Numbered from the stretch's first letter, positions 1 through 9,750 are shown. The stretch is 64,000 nt of DNA from an uncultured Desulfosarcina sp. (GCF_963668215.1 NZ_OY764190.1:6014001-6078000), one strand, 5' to 3'. Numbers and translations: made by a program. Notes: generated by a model not told the origin, from the sequence alone.

Positions 1-897
1 AAATTGAACCAGCCGGTCGGCGTAGTAGAGATAAGACACACTGCCTTCTGCGAGCAAAGAAGCCAAAAGGGTGCCTACCAGGATGTTGATCTGATACACC
101 GCCGCCCCGAAAATCGTGGGCAGCATCAGCAGGCCGACGGCTCGCATGCGCGGGTGCCACAACCCGGAACGGTTCCAGAACCGGATACCATGCTTGACCA
201 GGTAGGGCAGCTGCAGGGCCAGCTGAAGAATCCCGCCCAACAGCACCCCTCCCGAAAGGCCCAATACGCGAACCGTCTGGGAGTCGGAAAACCGGGACAC
301 GGCAAAGACGGCACCGATCATGGCCAGGTTCAGCATCAGCGGCGCCACGGCCGGGGCGGCAAAGTGGCCCAGCACATTGAGGATTCCCATGCACAGGGCC
401 ACAAGCCCGATCAGGATCACATAGGGGAACATGATGCGGGTCAGGGTCACCGTCAGGGCCATCTTCTCGGGAGGCGTGGCAAATCCGGGGGCCACCGCAT
501 GGATGATGAGCGGAGCGGCCACCACGCCGACAATGGCGACTACCGACAGGCAGACCAGCAGCAGTTTCAGCGAACTGACGGCCAGGCGGTGGGCGTCTTC
601 GCGATCCCCGTTGATCAGGGCATCGGTGAAAACGGGGACAAAGGCCAGGCTCAGGGAGCCTTCACCGAACAGCCGGCGCAGCAGATTGGGAATCCTGAAA
701 GCGGCGATGAAGGCATCGGCGGCCATTCCGGCCCCGAAAAACGAGGCCAGCACCATGTCGCGCACGTAACCGAAAATCCGGCTGAGCAGGGTGGCCGCCC
801 CCACCACGCCGGCCGCGCGGGTGACCTGCCGGTTTTCGCTTTTTGGCTGCCGCTCTCGGCTTGGATTCATAGGGCCCCGACGATGACGATCTTCCAC
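1..897 (-). CDS. murJ: Lipid II flippase MurJ (partial, N-terminal part)
   Basis: Membrane protein that flips the peptidoglycan precursor lipid II across the inner membrane (MOP/MVF superfamily). The reverse strand stays open to base 1, so the C-terminal part lies outside the window. Visible features are the conserved start AGVVGAATLLSRIFGYVRD, the RIPNLLRRLFGEGSLSLAFVP stretch split over two helices, and a run of hydrophobic helices. I prefer a GTG start at 897 because AAGGA sits 5 nt upstream; an ATG at 870 gives a protein 9 residues shorter and has no clear ribosome site. It is divergent from rpsT. Family assignment is firm; the start is less so. Confidence 0.93.
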   Translation of the reverse strand, partial: MEDRHRRGPMNPSRERQPKSENRQVTRAAGVVGAATLLSRIFGYVRDMVLASFFGAGMAADAFIAAFRIPNLLRRLFGEGSLSLAFVPVFTDALINGDREDAHRLAVSSLKLLLVCLSVVAIVGVVAAPLIIHAVAPGFATPPEKMALTVTLTRIMFPYVILIGLVALCMGILNVLGHFAAPAVAPLMLNLAMIGAVFAVSRFSDSQTVRVLGLSGGVLLGGILQLALQLPYLVKHGIRFWNRSGLWHPRMRAVGLLMLPTIFGAAVYQINILVGTLLASLLAEGSVSYLYYADRLVQF

Positions 898-905
898 AAT
901 AGTCC

Positions 906-934
906 TTGACTTCCTCGAATTTTTTGTCTATCAG
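906..934 (+). promoter_or_regulatory. Candidate sigma-70 promoter for rpsT
   Basis: TTGACT at 906-911, a 17-nt spacer and TATCAG at 929-934, in the gap between divergent murJ and rpsT. The -10 box is weak, so this is a motif-based guess. Confidence 0.35.
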
Positions 935-981
935 GAAGTTTTGTATTTTCCCAAATCATTTCCGAAAGGAGTAAGAGCAAG

Positions 982-1245
982 GTGGCTAACCATAAATCAG
1001 CACTGAAACGTGCCGGGCAGAACGAGCGCCGGCGGATGCGGAACAAAGCGGTTCAGACCCGGGTCAAAAACGTTGTCAAGGATGTACGCCTCGCCGTCGC
1101 CCAGAATGAGGGCGATGCTGCCGAAAAGCTGAACGCGGCCAAGTCCGCTATCGACAAGGCGGCTAAAAAAGGTGCGCTCCACAAAAAGACCGCTTCCCGT
1201 AAAATTTCTCGTCTCGCCCGCCAGGTCAACGCTCAACAGGCCTGA
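982..1245 (+). CDS. rpsT: 30S ribosomal protein S20
   Basis: Small basic protein that binds 16S rRNA early in 30S assembly. The 87 residues match the usual S20 length and start ANHKSALKRAGQNERRR, with the typical long Lys/Arg/Ala-rich helices. The start is GTG at 982, after an AAGGAG ribosome site at about 966-971. A stem-loop terminator follows the stop, so it is probably a single-gene transcript divergent from murJ. Confidence 0.97.
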   Translation: MANHKSALKRAGQNERRRMRNKAVQTRVKNVVKDVRLAVAQNEGDAAEKLNAAKSAIDKAAKKGALHKKTASRKISRLARQVNAQQA

Positions 1246-1270
1246 ACCCTTTTTGTTTCCAGTCATAGAT

Positions 1271-1301
1271 AACCGGCAGTGAACGCCCCCTGCCGGTTTT
1301 T
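1271..1301 (+). terminator. Rho-independent terminator of rpsT
   Basis: AACCGGCAG (1271-1279) pairs perfectly with CTGCCGGTT (1290-1298) and a T run follows. It lies 25 nt past the rpsT stop and before the convergent lptE end. Confidence 0.85.
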
Positions 1302-1331
1302 CGTCTCTCGATCGCTGGCCGGCCGCCGCTG

Positions 1332-1853
1332 TCAAAAATCTTCCGTCAGGCGGTTGAAGGCCGATTCGGCCATTTTCTGCGAAAGCGTGGCGATGGCCTC
1401 GGATTTGTTGCGATCCGTGGCCATTTTGTCCCCGGCTACCACCGCATAGGCCTCGCTTTCCACAATATTTCCCGAATTCCAGAGCAGTTGCCCCTCGGGC
1501 GATTCCAACCGCAGGGTTACTATACCGGTGACCCGCCGCTCCGTGGCAGTCGATACGCTGGTGCGGGTGATGTTGGCCACGGACAACCGGGCAATGGTCC
1601 CCGACAAGATGCCGTCGGCCGATGACCGTTCACGGGCCAGGCTCTCCTTGCGATTGCGTGTGAATTCGTAGATCAGGTCGTTGGTAAAGGTGCTCTCCAC
1701 CCCGGTCTCGGCCGTCTTGTTTTCCAGAAGAGTGACAAAAATGAGCTTGACCCCGGCCGGATAGCTGCCGCTGCCGGAGAAATGGTAGCCGCAAGCTGAA
1801 AAACAGGCGACGAATACGGCGATTGCGAATATGAATAGAATCCGGCGCTTCAT
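1332..1853 (-). CDS. lptE: LPS-assembly lipoprotein LptE
   Basis: Outer-membrane lipoprotein that plugs the LptD barrel and helps insert lipopolysaccharide. The 173 residues begin with a lipoprotein signal (KRRILFIFAIAVFVACFSAC, lipobox FSAC with Cys at about 21) followed by GYHFSGSG, a typical LptE start. The core carries FVTLLENKTAETGVESTFTN, as in the LptE/RplB family. It lies downstream of leuS on the same strand, an order seen in many proteobacteria, separated by a 128-nt repeat-rich gap. The family is weakly conserved; the call rests on the signal, the motif and the context. Confidence 0.85.
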   Translation of the reverse strand: MKRRILFIFAIAVFVACFSACGYHFSGSGSYPAGVKLIFVTLLENKTAETGVESTFTNDLIYEFTRNRKESLARERSSADGILSGTIARLSVANITRTSVSTATERRVTGIVTLRLESPEGQLLWNSGNIVESEAYAVVAGDKMATDRNKSEAIATLSQKMAESAFNRLTEDF

Positions 1854-1875
1854 TTGGTTTCCATTTATTCAATAG

Positions 1876-1975
1876 TGTTAAGTGTTAAGTGATTAAGCGA
1901 ATGAATGCTGTCGATTGAATTATTAAAATCGACCGACATCCTTAACTTAACACTTAAAACCTAACACTTAAAACT
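1876..1975. repeat. TTAAGTGTTAAG short repeats with inverted arms
   Basis: The leuS-lptE gap contains GTGTTAAGTGTTAAGTG on the left and CTTAACTTAACACTTAA plus CCTAACACTTAAAAC on the right, so the two sides can pair. It resembles the other degenerate intergenic repeats in this window but differs in sequence. No gene is visible in it. Confidence 0.6.
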
Positions 1976-1981
1976 CTATTT

Positions 1982-4576
1982 TCATACAACAATATTCACC
2001 AACTTGTTTTTAACCACAATGGTCTTGCGAATCGTTTTTCCGTCGATGAACTTCGCAACCCGTTCATCGGCCAAGGCGGTTTTCTTCAGGGTGACGTCAT
2101 CCGCATCCAGGGCCGCAGAGAACCGACTGCGCAGCTTGCCATTGACCTGGACCACGATCTCCACTTCGTCCTTCACCGTGGCGGCATCGTTAAAGGTCGG
2201 CCACGGATGGAGCAGGACGCTTTCCCGGCGTCCCAGATTTTCCCACAGCTCTTCGCAAAAATGGGGAACGATGGGAGAAAGCAGCAGAACGGCGGTCTCC
2301 AATGCAAAGCGCATGACCGGCTTGTCCGCATCCTGCATTTTGCCTTCTTCTATAGCCTGCATGGCATTGACCAGTTCCATGACCGCACTGATGACCGTAT
2401 TGAAGTGAAAGCGCTCTTCGATGTCCTGGGTGACCCGTTTGATGGTTGCGTGGGTTTTGCGATAGAGTTCTTTGGTTTCGGGCTGTGCCGGAGACATCTC
2501 GCCCGGGCTCGATGCCGCGTCCCCGATAAGAGGGAGCCAGCTTTCGGCCAGACGCCACACCCGCTGCAAAAACCGGTAGCTGCCTTCCACCCCCTGTTCG
2601 CTCCATTCCAGATCCCTTTCCGGGGGAGCGGCAAACAGGCAGAACAGACGGGTGGTGTCGGCCCCGTACTGGTCGAGCAGCACATTGGGGTCGATGACGT
2701 TTTTCTTGGACTTGGACATCTTCTCCACCCGCCCCACGGTCACCGGCTGGCCGCAGTGCCGGCAACTGCGCCCGGCGTCACCGTTTTCGACCACCTCTTC
2801 GGGGAAGAGAAAACCATGCTGCGGACAGGCGGTGGTCTCCTTGCACACCATGCCCTGGGTCAAAAGGCGCGTGAAGGGCTCCTTGAAGGCAACCAGCCCC
2901 ATGGATTCCAGCACCCGGGTGAAATAGCGCGAATAAAGCAGATGCAAGATGGCGTGCTCCACCCCGCCGATATACTGGTCCACCGGCATCCAGTAGTCGA
3001 CGGCCTGCTTGTCGAACATGGCCGTATCGCAGCGGGGGCTGCAGTAGCGTTCGAAGTACCAGGAGGACTCCACGAAGGTGTCCATGGTATCGGTTTCCCG
3101 GCGGGCGTCCTCGCGGCCGCATTGGGGGCAGCGGGTCCGGGCGAATTCGGCCAGGCCGGGCAGCGGCGACCGTCCCCCTTCCAGCAGGTCGGCATCTTCG
3201 GGCAGCATGATGGGCAGATCGGCTTCGGGCACCGGCACGATTCCGCAATCGGGACAATGAATCATGGGAATTGGCGCTCCCCAGTAGCGCTGCCGGGAAA
3301 TGCCCCAATCCCGCAGCCGGAAGCTGACGGTCTTCCTGCCGATATCGTTTTGCGCCATGAAATCGACGATGGCCTCGATGGCCTTCCGGTTGGCCATGCC
3401 ATTGAACGATCCGGAATTGACCATGGTGCCGTCAGCAGTATAGGGGCATTCCATGGTATCGCCGTCAAGGGGTTCGTCGGGCGGGCTGACGACGACCACC
3501 ACGGGCAGATCGTATTTGCGGGCGAAATCGAAATCGCGCTGATCGTGGGCCGGTACCGACATGACAGCGCCGGTGCCGTATTCCATGAGAGCGAAGTTGG
3601 CGGTATAGATCGGCATCTTACGCCCGTTCATGGGGTTGATGCAGTACGATCCGGTGAAAACACCCTCCTTTTCATAATTCTCGATGGCCTTGCTGGAGCG
3701 CTCCTGCAGGGAGATACGCTCGACGAAGGCCGCCACGGCCGCCTCCTGCTCCGTTCCCGCGGACAGTTCGGAAACCAGGGGATGCTCCGGCGCCAGGCAC
3801 ATGAAGGTGGCGCCAAAGATCGTGTCCGGCCGGGTGGTGAAAACGCTGATGACCTCCGGGCTGTCCGCCACGGCAAACCGGATTTCGGCGCCGACGCTTT
3901 TGCCGATCCAGTTGCGCTGCATGGTGGTCACCTTTTCGGGCCATCCGGGCAGTTTGTCGCAATGTACCAGCAGGTCTTCGGCAAAGTCGGTAATCCTGAA
4001 GAACCATTGCCACAACTTTTTCTGGCGAACGGGCTTGCCGCAGCGCCAGCACATGCCCGCCTCTACCTGCTCGTTGGCCAGCACCGTCTGGCAGGGCTCG
4101 CACCAGTTGACGAAGGACTCTTTGCGGTAGGCCATCCCCTTTTCGACCATCTTGAGAAACAGCCACTGCTCCCAGCGGTAGTACTCGGGGCGGCAGGTGG
4201 CCAGTTCACGTTCCCAGTCGTAGGAAAAACCCAAGCGTTTGAGTTGGGCACGCATGGCATCGATATTGTCGTAGGTCCATTTGGCCGGATGGGTGTTGTT
4301 GGCGATGGCGGCATTTTCCGCCGGCATGCCGAAGGCGTCCCAGCCCATGGGATGCAGGACGTTGAAACCGCGCATGCGTTTGTAGCGGGCCACCACATCG
4401 CCGATGGTGTAATTTCTCACGTGTCCCATATGGATTTTGCCGGAGGGATAGGGAAACATTTCCAGCAGGTAGTATTTTTTCTGGCCGGGGGTTTCGGCAA
4501 CATTGAACAGCTTGTCATCCTGCCAGCGTTTCTGCCACTTGGTTTCAATCGATTGTGGATTGTAGCGTGAATCCAT
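1982..4576 (-). CDS. leuS: Leucine--tRNA ligase
   Basis: Class I aminoacyl-tRNA synthetase that charges tRNA-Leu. The 864 residues are the normal bacterial length. The HIGH box is HMGH at residues 49-52 (FPYPSGKIHMGH) and the KMSKS loop is KMSKSKKN at about 619. Between them lie the CP1 editing domain (TTRPDTIFGATF) and zinc-type pairs (CWRCGKP, CPDCG, CPQCG, CRHCGQP). The C-terminal domain ends VQVNGKLRSRF...IVVKNKLVNIVV. The start ATG at 4576 is divergent from rng. Confidence 0.98.
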   Translation of the reverse strand: MDSRYNPQSIETKWQKRWQDDKLFNVAETPGQKKYYLLEMFPYPSGKIHMGHVRNYTIGDVVARYKRMRGFNVLHPMGWDAFGMPAENAAIANNTHPAKWTYDNIDAMRAQLKRLGFSYDWERELATCRPEYYRWEQWLFLKMVEKGMAYRKESFVNWCEPCQTVLANEQVEAGMCWRCGKPVRQKKLWQWFFRITDFAEDLLVHCDKLPGWPEKVTTMQRNWIGKSVGAEIRFAVADSPEVISVFTTRPDTIFGATFMCLAPEHPLVSELSAGTEQEAAVAAFVERISLQERSSKAIENYEKEGVFTGSYCINPMNGRKMPIYTANFALMEYGTGAVMSVPAHDQRDFDFARKYDLPVVVVVSPPDEPLDGDTMECPYTADGTMVNSGSFNGMANRKAIEAIVDFMAQNDIGRKTVSFRLRDWGISRQRYWGAPIPMIHCPDCGIVPVPEADLPIMLPEDADLLEGGRSPLPGLAEFARTRCPQCGREDARRETDTMDTFVESSWYFERYCSPRCDTAMFDKQAVDYWMPVDQYIGGVEHAILHLLYSRYFTRVLESMGLVAFKEPFTRLLTQGMVCKETTACPQHGFLFPEEVVENGDAGRSCRHCGQPVTVGRVEKMSKSKKNVIDPNVLLDQYGADTTRLFCLFAAPPERDLEWSEQGVEGSYRFLQRVWRLAESWLPLIGDAASSPGEMSPAQPETKELYRKTHATIKRVTQDIEERFHFNTVISAVMELVNAMQAIEEGKMQDADKPVMRFALETAVLLLSPIVPHFCEELWENLGRRESVLLHPWPTFNDAATVKDEVEIVVQVNGKLRSRFSAALDADDVTLKKTALADERVAKFIDGKTIRKTIVVKNKLVNIVV

Positions 4577-4822
4577 GACCTTCCTATCTTCCTGCGAACA
4601 TTAAAGATTGTGCAAAGCCAACGACAATGGCTGCAAAATCCAAAGAATATCTGCCTTTTACATCCATGATCGGCATTAGCCGGCCAGCGTGCATCCTCAT
4701 GCCACAAAGACCGCTAAAGATCAAGCACCCGGCATCGGATTGTGGCCGCGTCCGAACCGGCCCCATGGCAACAGCGGCGCTTTTTTGGATGGCCCTCGTC
4801 ACAGGAAATGGCGAAAAACCCA

Positions 4823-4851
4823 TTGACTTGATCGTAACAAACCATTATTTA
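4823..4851 (+). promoter_or_regulatory. Candidate sigma-70 promoter for rng
   Basis: TTGACT (4823-4828), a 17-nt spacer and TATTTA (4846-4851), 51 nt before the chosen rng start. The rest of the 326-bp leuS-rng gap shows no other gene or structure that I can support. Confidence 0.45.
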
Positions 4852-4902
4852 AACAAATTTAACATCAACCCCTCAACGACCCATGGGAAAAAGCAGCAAC
4901 GC

Positions 4903-6396
4903 ATGACCACCAAAATTCTCATCAACGCAGTTGACTCGGAAGAAGTTCGCCTGGCCATCGTCAAGGACTGCCTTCTGGAAGAATTTCACATCGAAACGTC
5001 GGCCCATGAAATCCTGCACGGCAACATATATAAAGGAGTGATCACCCGCATCGAACCCAGCCTTCAGGCCGTTTTCGTGGACTTCGGCGCCGAACGGCAC
5101 GGTTTTTTGCAAAAGCAGGAGATTCACAGCGACTATTTCCAGGAACCGTCGGCCAACGGCAAAGCCATCCAGAACATTGTCAAGCGCGGCCAGGAATTGA
5201 TGGTGCAGGTAACCAAGGACCCCTTCATGAAAAAAGGGGCCATGCTCACCACCTTCATTTCCCTGCCCGGCCGTTATGCCGTGCTCATGCCGGGCAGCAG
5301 CGGCCGCGGGATTTCCCGCAAGATCGAAGACGAGGCCGAACGCGACCGCCTCAAGGAAATCGTCTCCAAACTCGACCTGCCCGACGGTTTCGGCATCATC
5401 GTGCGTACCGCCGGCCAGGACTGCACCAAGACCAAACTGGCCAAGGATGTCCAGTATCTGCTGCGCCTCTGGAAGAACATCACCGCCCGGGCCGTAAAGG
5501 CCAAGGCACCGTGTTCGCTCTACAAGGATCGCAACCTGGCGGTGCGTTCCATCCGGGACCATTTCTCCCCGGAAATCAAGGAAATTCTCATCGACGACGA
5601 AGCGGTCCACCAGGAGGTGAAAAATTTTGTCCACATTATCGCCCCCAAACAGACCCAGATCGTAAAATTCCACAAATCGGACAAGCCCCTTTTCACCCGC
5701 TTCCAGCTCGAAGACCAGATTGCGACCCTTTTCGGCAACCGGGTGGCGCTCAAGTCCGGCGGATCGGTGGTGCTGGAGCGCACCGAAGCCCTGGTGGCCA
5801 TCGACGTCAACTCCGGCAAGGGCACCCAGAAAAAGAATATCGAAGAGACCGCCCTGATGACCAACCTGGAAGCGGCTGCGGAGATCGCCCGCCAGCTGCG
5901 CATCCGGGATCTGGGTGGACTGATCGTGGTGGATTTTATCGACATGCGGGATCAAAAGCACCGCAATCAGGTGGAAAAGGCCTTGCGCGCCAGCATGAAG
6001 CAGGATCGGGCGCGGGTCAAGATCGGCAAAATTTCCAAATTTGGTTTGCTGGAACTCTCCCGCCAGCGACTGCGCCCCTCCATCGATTTCGGCAGCATGG
6101 AGACCTGCGCCCACTGCGGAGGCAAGGGGCAGGTCCCGTCCACGGAATCCCTGGGCCTGAGCTTCATGCGCAAGCTGAAGCTGGAAACCCTCAAGGAGGA
6201 TGTCCGGCACGTGACCGCCGGTCTGCCGACGACCGTGGCGAATTATCTGCTCAATCGCAAACGCAGGGAACTGAACGACCTGGAGATCAAACGGGACCTG
6301 GGAATCACCATCGTCTCCCGGGACGACCTGATCCCCGGCCAGATGGATGTGGTCTACGACCGCAAGACCAAAACCGCCGAGACGCCTTCCGGGTAA
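4903..6396 (+). CDS. rng: Ribonuclease G/E family endoribonuclease
   Basis: Endoribonuclease that matures 16S rRNA 5' ends and turns over mRNA. The frame is open from 4627, but homology begins at MTTKILINAVDSEEVRLAIV, so I start at 4903, giving 497 residues (E. coli RNase G has 489). Visible are the S1 domain (GNIYKGVITRIEPSLQAVFVDFG), the DNase I-like catalytic region (ALVAIDVNSGKGT, LIVVDFIDMRD) and the zinc-link CAHCGGKG. It lacks the long C-terminal scaffold of RNase E, so RNase G is the better name. Confidence 0.93.
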   Translation: MTTKILINAVDSEEVRLAIVKDCLLEEFHIETSAHEILHGNIYKGVITRIEPSLQAVFVDFGAERHGFLQKQEIHSDYFQEPSANGKAIQNIVKRGQELMVQVTKDPFMKKGAMLTTFISLPGRYAVLMPGSSGRGISRKIEDEAERDRLKEIVSKLDLPDGFGIIVRTAGQDCTKTKLAKDVQYLLRLWKNITARAVKAKAPCSLYKDRNLAVRSIRDHFSPEIKEILIDDEAVHQEVKNFVHIIAPKQTQIVKFHKSDKPLFTRFQLEDQIATLFGNRVALKSGGSVVLERTEALVAIDVNSGKGTQKKNIEETALMTNLEAAAEIARQLRIRDLGGLIVVDFIDMRDQKHRNQVEKALRASMKQDRARVKIGKISKFGLLELSRQRLRPSIDFGSMETCAHCGGKGQVPSTESLGLSFMRKLKLETLKEDVRHVTAGLPTTVANYLLNRKRRELNDLEIKRDLGITIVSRDDLIPGQMDVVYDRKTKTAETPSG

Positions 6397-6549
6397 CGCC
6401 GCGTGTTCAAGAACCATTGACGGCAGGGGGGATTTGCAGTATACCAGCGCCACTTTTAACCGGAGCCCGAACCGGTGCGACGCCGGCACCGAAAATCGGC
6501 AAAACGATTCGGCGTCCGCCGATCATTTCTGACAGGAGGTTTTTTACCG

Positions 6550-6921
6550 ATGAGTATCGCTTACGCAATGGGACAGGGAGGCGCCGCCGCCACGGGTGGA
6601 TCAGGAGGTTTTGCATCGTTCATTCCACTGATCCTCATGTTCGTCATCTTTTATTTTCTGTTGATCCGTCCCCAGCAGAAAAAGACCAAAGAACATAAAA
6701 ATATGATCGACAACCTGAAAACCGGCGACCGCATCATCACCAGCGGCGGTCTGCACGGCCGGATCACTGGCGTTGCGGAAGGCACCCTGACCGTGGAAAT
6801 CGCCGAAAAAGTCCGCGTAAAGGTCAACCGGGGCTCGGTTTCCGCAATCATGCCGACCGGTTCTGCTCCGGCAGCCGCCAAGAAGGACAAAAAAGAAAAA
6901 AACGATAACGGCAAAGCCTAA
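6550..6921 (+). CDS. yajC: Preprotein translocase subunit YajC
   Basis: Small inner-membrane partner of SecDF-YidC. The 123 residues have one transmembrane helix (IPLILMFVIFYFLLIRPQQK) followed by the YajC motif KTGDRIITSGGLHGRITGV and a Lys-rich tail. The start is the ATG at 6550 with GGAGG at 6535-6539; the longer open frame upstream lacks family similarity. It heads the yajC-secD-secF run. Confidence 0.94.
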   Translation: MSIAYAMGQGGAAATGGSGGFASFIPLILMFVIFYFLLIRPQQKKTKEHKNMIDNLKTGDRIITSGGLHGRITGVAEGTLTVEIAEKVRVKVNRGSVSAIMPTGSAPAAAKKDKKEKNDNGKA

Positions 6922-7060
6922 GCAGTTCATCGTTTTCCAATCGAAAGCCCCATTGCCACCGGACCTTTGACCCGTTCCGATTGCCGGCTTGCCTGCGGTC
7001 GGGACCGGTATGAAACGGCGGTCGGGGCTTTGGTTTGTAGATCATGAAAGGATAGAAGCG

Positions 7061-8638
7061 TTGAAGAATCTGTCGTGGAGGCTCATCGTGATCGCCGCGG
7101 TCATTCTGGCCGCCGTCGTCTATGTGATTCCGACCTTTTCGCCCGGCGTCTGGCCCCATAAGAAAATCAATCTGGGCCTCGACCTGCAGGGCGGCATGCA
7201 CCTGGTACTGGAAGTGGATGCGGACAAGGCCCTTGAAAACACCATCGAGCGCATCGGCCAGGAAATGCGCACGCTCATGCGCCAGGAGCACATCCGTTAT
7301 CGGAGCGTTGAACGAGTGGACGGCGTCAAGCTGGCCGTCACGGTGGAGGAATCGGAGAGCATCGAAAAATTCGACGAGATGCTGGACAAGGAGTTTCCCG
7401 ACCTGCGCATCGCCGATCGCAGCGAAATGGATGAGCGCCTCGAACTGGTTCTGGACCTGCCTGACAAGGAGGCCGAGCATATCCGCAAACTCGCTGTGGA
7501 TCAGGCCCTGGAGACCATCCGCAACCGCATCGACCAGTTCGGGGTCAGTGAACCGGATATCCGCATCCAGGGCGAGCGACGCATTCTGGTCCAACTGCCT
7601 GGTATCAAGGATACCGAGCGGGCCAAGGACCTGATCGGAAAAACCGCGCTGCTGGAATTCAAACTGGTGGATGAAGAACACGACGTGCAATCGGCGCTGG
7701 ACGGCAGCCTTCCCGCCAGCAGCGAGATTCTCTACGAGACCAAAGAGGATCGGACCACCCACCGCACCCTGAAGACCCCCTATCTGGTGAAAAAACGCAC
7801 CTCTTTGACCGGCGCCTACCTGACCGACGCCCGGGTGCAGATTGACAGCCAGTACAACGAGCCCTACGTCTCCATCACCTTCGACAAGAAAGGGGCACGG
7901 CTGTTCGAGCGCATTACCGCGGACAACGTCAAAAAACGCCTGGCCATCGTGCTGGACGGCAATATCTATTCGGCCCCGGTCATCCAGGAAAAAATCGCCG
8001 GCGGCGAGGCCCGCATCACCGGAAACTTCACCACCGAGGAAGCCCGGGACCTGGCCATCGTACTGCGCGCCGGTGCCCTGCCGGCTCCGGTTCAGATCCT
8101 CGAAGAGCGGACCGTGGGCCCCTCTTTGGGCACCGATTCCATCCGCATGGGGCTGCTATCCATGTGCGTGGGCGGCATTCTGGTGGTCCTGTTCATGGCG
8201 ATCTACTACAAGGGATCGGGCCTGGTGGCCGATTTCGCCCTGATCCTCAACATCCTGCTGATTGCCGGCGGACTGGCCGGCTTCGGCGCTACCCTGACCC
8301 TGCCAGGCATCGCGGGAATCATTTTGACCATCGGCATGGCCGTGGACGCCAACGTATTGATATTCGAGCGTATCCGTGAGGAAATGTCCCTGGGCAAAAC
8401 GCCGCGGGCGGCCGTGGATTCCGGCTACGACCGGGCCACATTGACCATTCTGGACGCCAATGTCACCACCCTGATCGCCGCCCTGGTGCTGTTTCAGTTC
8501 GGCACCGGTCCGGTCAAGGGTTTTGCCGTTACCTTGAGCCTCGGCGTGGTGGCCAGCCTGTTCACCGCACTGATTCTCACCCGCGTTATATTCGACTATT
8601 TTCTGATCAGCCGGAAGATTCGCACCATCAGCATCTGA
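7061..8638 (+). CDS. secD: Protein translocase subunit SecD
   Basis: RND-type membrane protein that uses the proton gradient to assist late steps of Sec export. The family starts MKNLSWR; here that is TTGAAGAATCTGTCG at 7061 with AAAGGA 8 nt upstream, so I use the rare TTG start (525 residues). The frame is open from 6989 but that extension looks noncoding. Motifs: DLQGGMHLVLEVD after the first helix, a large periplasmic P1 domain, then GPSLGTDSIRMG and the conserved GMAVDANVLIFERIREE in the C-terminal helices. Confidence 0.95.
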   Translation: MKNLSWRLIVIAAVILAAVVYVIPTFSPGVWPHKKINLGLDLQGGMHLVLEVDADKALENTIERIGQEMRTLMRQEHIRYRSVERVDGVKLAVTVEESESIEKFDEMLDKEFPDLRIADRSEMDERLELVLDLPDKEAEHIRKLAVDQALETIRNRIDQFGVSEPDIRIQGERRILVQLPGIKDTERAKDLIGKTALLEFKLVDEEHDVQSALDGSLPASSEILYETKEDRTTHRTLKTPYLVKKRTSLTGAYLTDARVQIDSQYNEPYVSITFDKKGARLFERITADNVKKRLAIVLDGNIYSAPVIQEKIAGGEARITGNFTTEEARDLAIVLRAGALPAPVQILEERTVGPSLGTDSIRMGLLSMCVGGILVVLFMAIYYKGSGLVADFALILNILLIAGGLAGFGATLTLPGIAGIILTIGMAVDANVLIFERIREEMSLGKTPRAAVDSGYDRATLTILDANVTTLIAALVLFQFGTGPVKGFAVTLSLGVVASLFTALILTRVIFDYFLISRKIRTISI

Positions 8639-8715
8639 AGCGGAGGAAGACTTCCCGGGCAGGCGTCAATTGCCTGACCGAAAACGGCAAACCACCATCT
8701 GTAAGGATAGAATTC

Positions 8716-9750
8716 ATGCAGTTCATCAAACCGGGTATCAACATCGATTTCATTGGCAAGCGTAAATTCGCCTTTACCTTCTCGCTGGTGCTGCTCATCA
8801 TCAGCATCGCCTCCCTGGTGATCCACCAGGGGCCGCGCTACGGCATCGATTTCTCCGGCGGCACCCTGATTCAGGTCAAATTCGAAGCGCCCGTCACCAT
8901 CGACGGCATCAAGTCGGGCCTTCAGGGTATGGAAATCGCCGCTTCGGCCGTTCAACAATTCGGCCAAGTCCATGACAACGAGTACCTGATTCGTACGGAC
9001 GTGACCACGACAGCCCTGCAGGGACTGTCCGAACGGGTCGAACAGCACCTCAAGACCGCCACCGGCGTGCCGGTGGAAATTCGCCGGGTAGAGATGGTCG
9101 GCCCCCAGGTGGGTCAGGACCTGCGCGAAAAGGCCCTTTTCGCCATGTTTTACGCGCTGCTCTTCATCACGGTCTATATCTCGGGGCGCTTCGAACTGAA
9201 ATGGGCCAAGAGCGGCATCGTGGCGGCGGCCATCATGGGCGCCGTTTACGCCCTGTCGCTGTTTAAGGTCTCGGTCCCCTTTCTCATGCTGGCGGCCCTG
9301 GCGGTCTCTCTGATCATCTTCTGGTTTTTCGAATTCAAATATGCCATGGGCGCCATCGTCGCCCTGATTCATGACGTAACCATCACCGTGGGCATCTTTT
9401 CGATCTTCGGCAAGGAGTTCACCCTGCCCATCGTGGCCGCTCTGTTGACCATCATCGGCTATTCCCTCAACGACACAATCATCGTTTTCGACCGCATCCG
9501 GGAAAATCTGCGCAAATACCATAAAGAGCCCATGACCACCATCGTCAACAAGAGCATCAACGAAACCCTGAGCCGAACGATCCTTACCTCCATGACGACC
9601 CTTGTGGTGGTGGTCGCCCTGTTCGCCCTGGGCGGCGGCATCATTCATGATTTCTCCTTCGCCCTGCTGGTTGGTGTGCTCGTCGGTACCTATTCTTCCA
9701 TATACGTCGCCAGCCCCATTCTGCTGGCCTGGCAGGCCCGGAGAAAATAG
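8716..9750 (+). CDS. secF: Protein translocase subunit SecF
   Basis: Partner of SecD in the export complex. The 344 residues carry an N-terminal helix, the SecF periplasmic signature GIDFSGGTLIQVKFE, and five C-terminal helices with the family motif YSLNDTIIVFDRIRENLRK. It starts at ATG 8716 after TAAGGATAG, 77 nt behind secD. dprA begins directly after its stop codon with no gap, so the two are probably co-translated. Confidence 0.96.
   Translation: MQFIKPGINIDFIGKRKFAFTFSLVLLIISIASLVIHQGPRYGIDFSGGTLIQVKFEAPVTIDGIKSGLQGMEIAASAVQQFGQVHDNEYLIRTDVTTTALQGLSERVEQHLKTATGVPVEIRRVEMVGPQVGQDLREKALFAMFYALLFITVYISGRFELKWAKSGIVAAAIMGAVYALSLFKVSVPFLMLAALAVSLIIFWFFEFKYAMGAIVALIHDVTITVGIFSIFGKEFTLPIVAALLTIIGYSLNDTIIVFDRIRENLRKYHKEPMTTIVNKSINETLSRTILTSMTTLVVVVALFALGGGIIHDFSFALLVGVLVGTYSSIYVASPILLAWQARRK

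Noticed and set aside
4..909. Long plus-strand frame of 301 codons at the left edge
   Set aside because: It is antisense to murJ; its Gln/Gly/His-rich translation has no family pattern, while the minus strand reads clear MurJ sequence.
2207..4570. 787-codon plus-strand frame
   Set aside because: Exactly antisense to leuS; GC-rich codon bias produces long shadow frames.
4873..6489. 538-codon minus-strand frame
   Set aside because: Antisense to rng, no family pattern.
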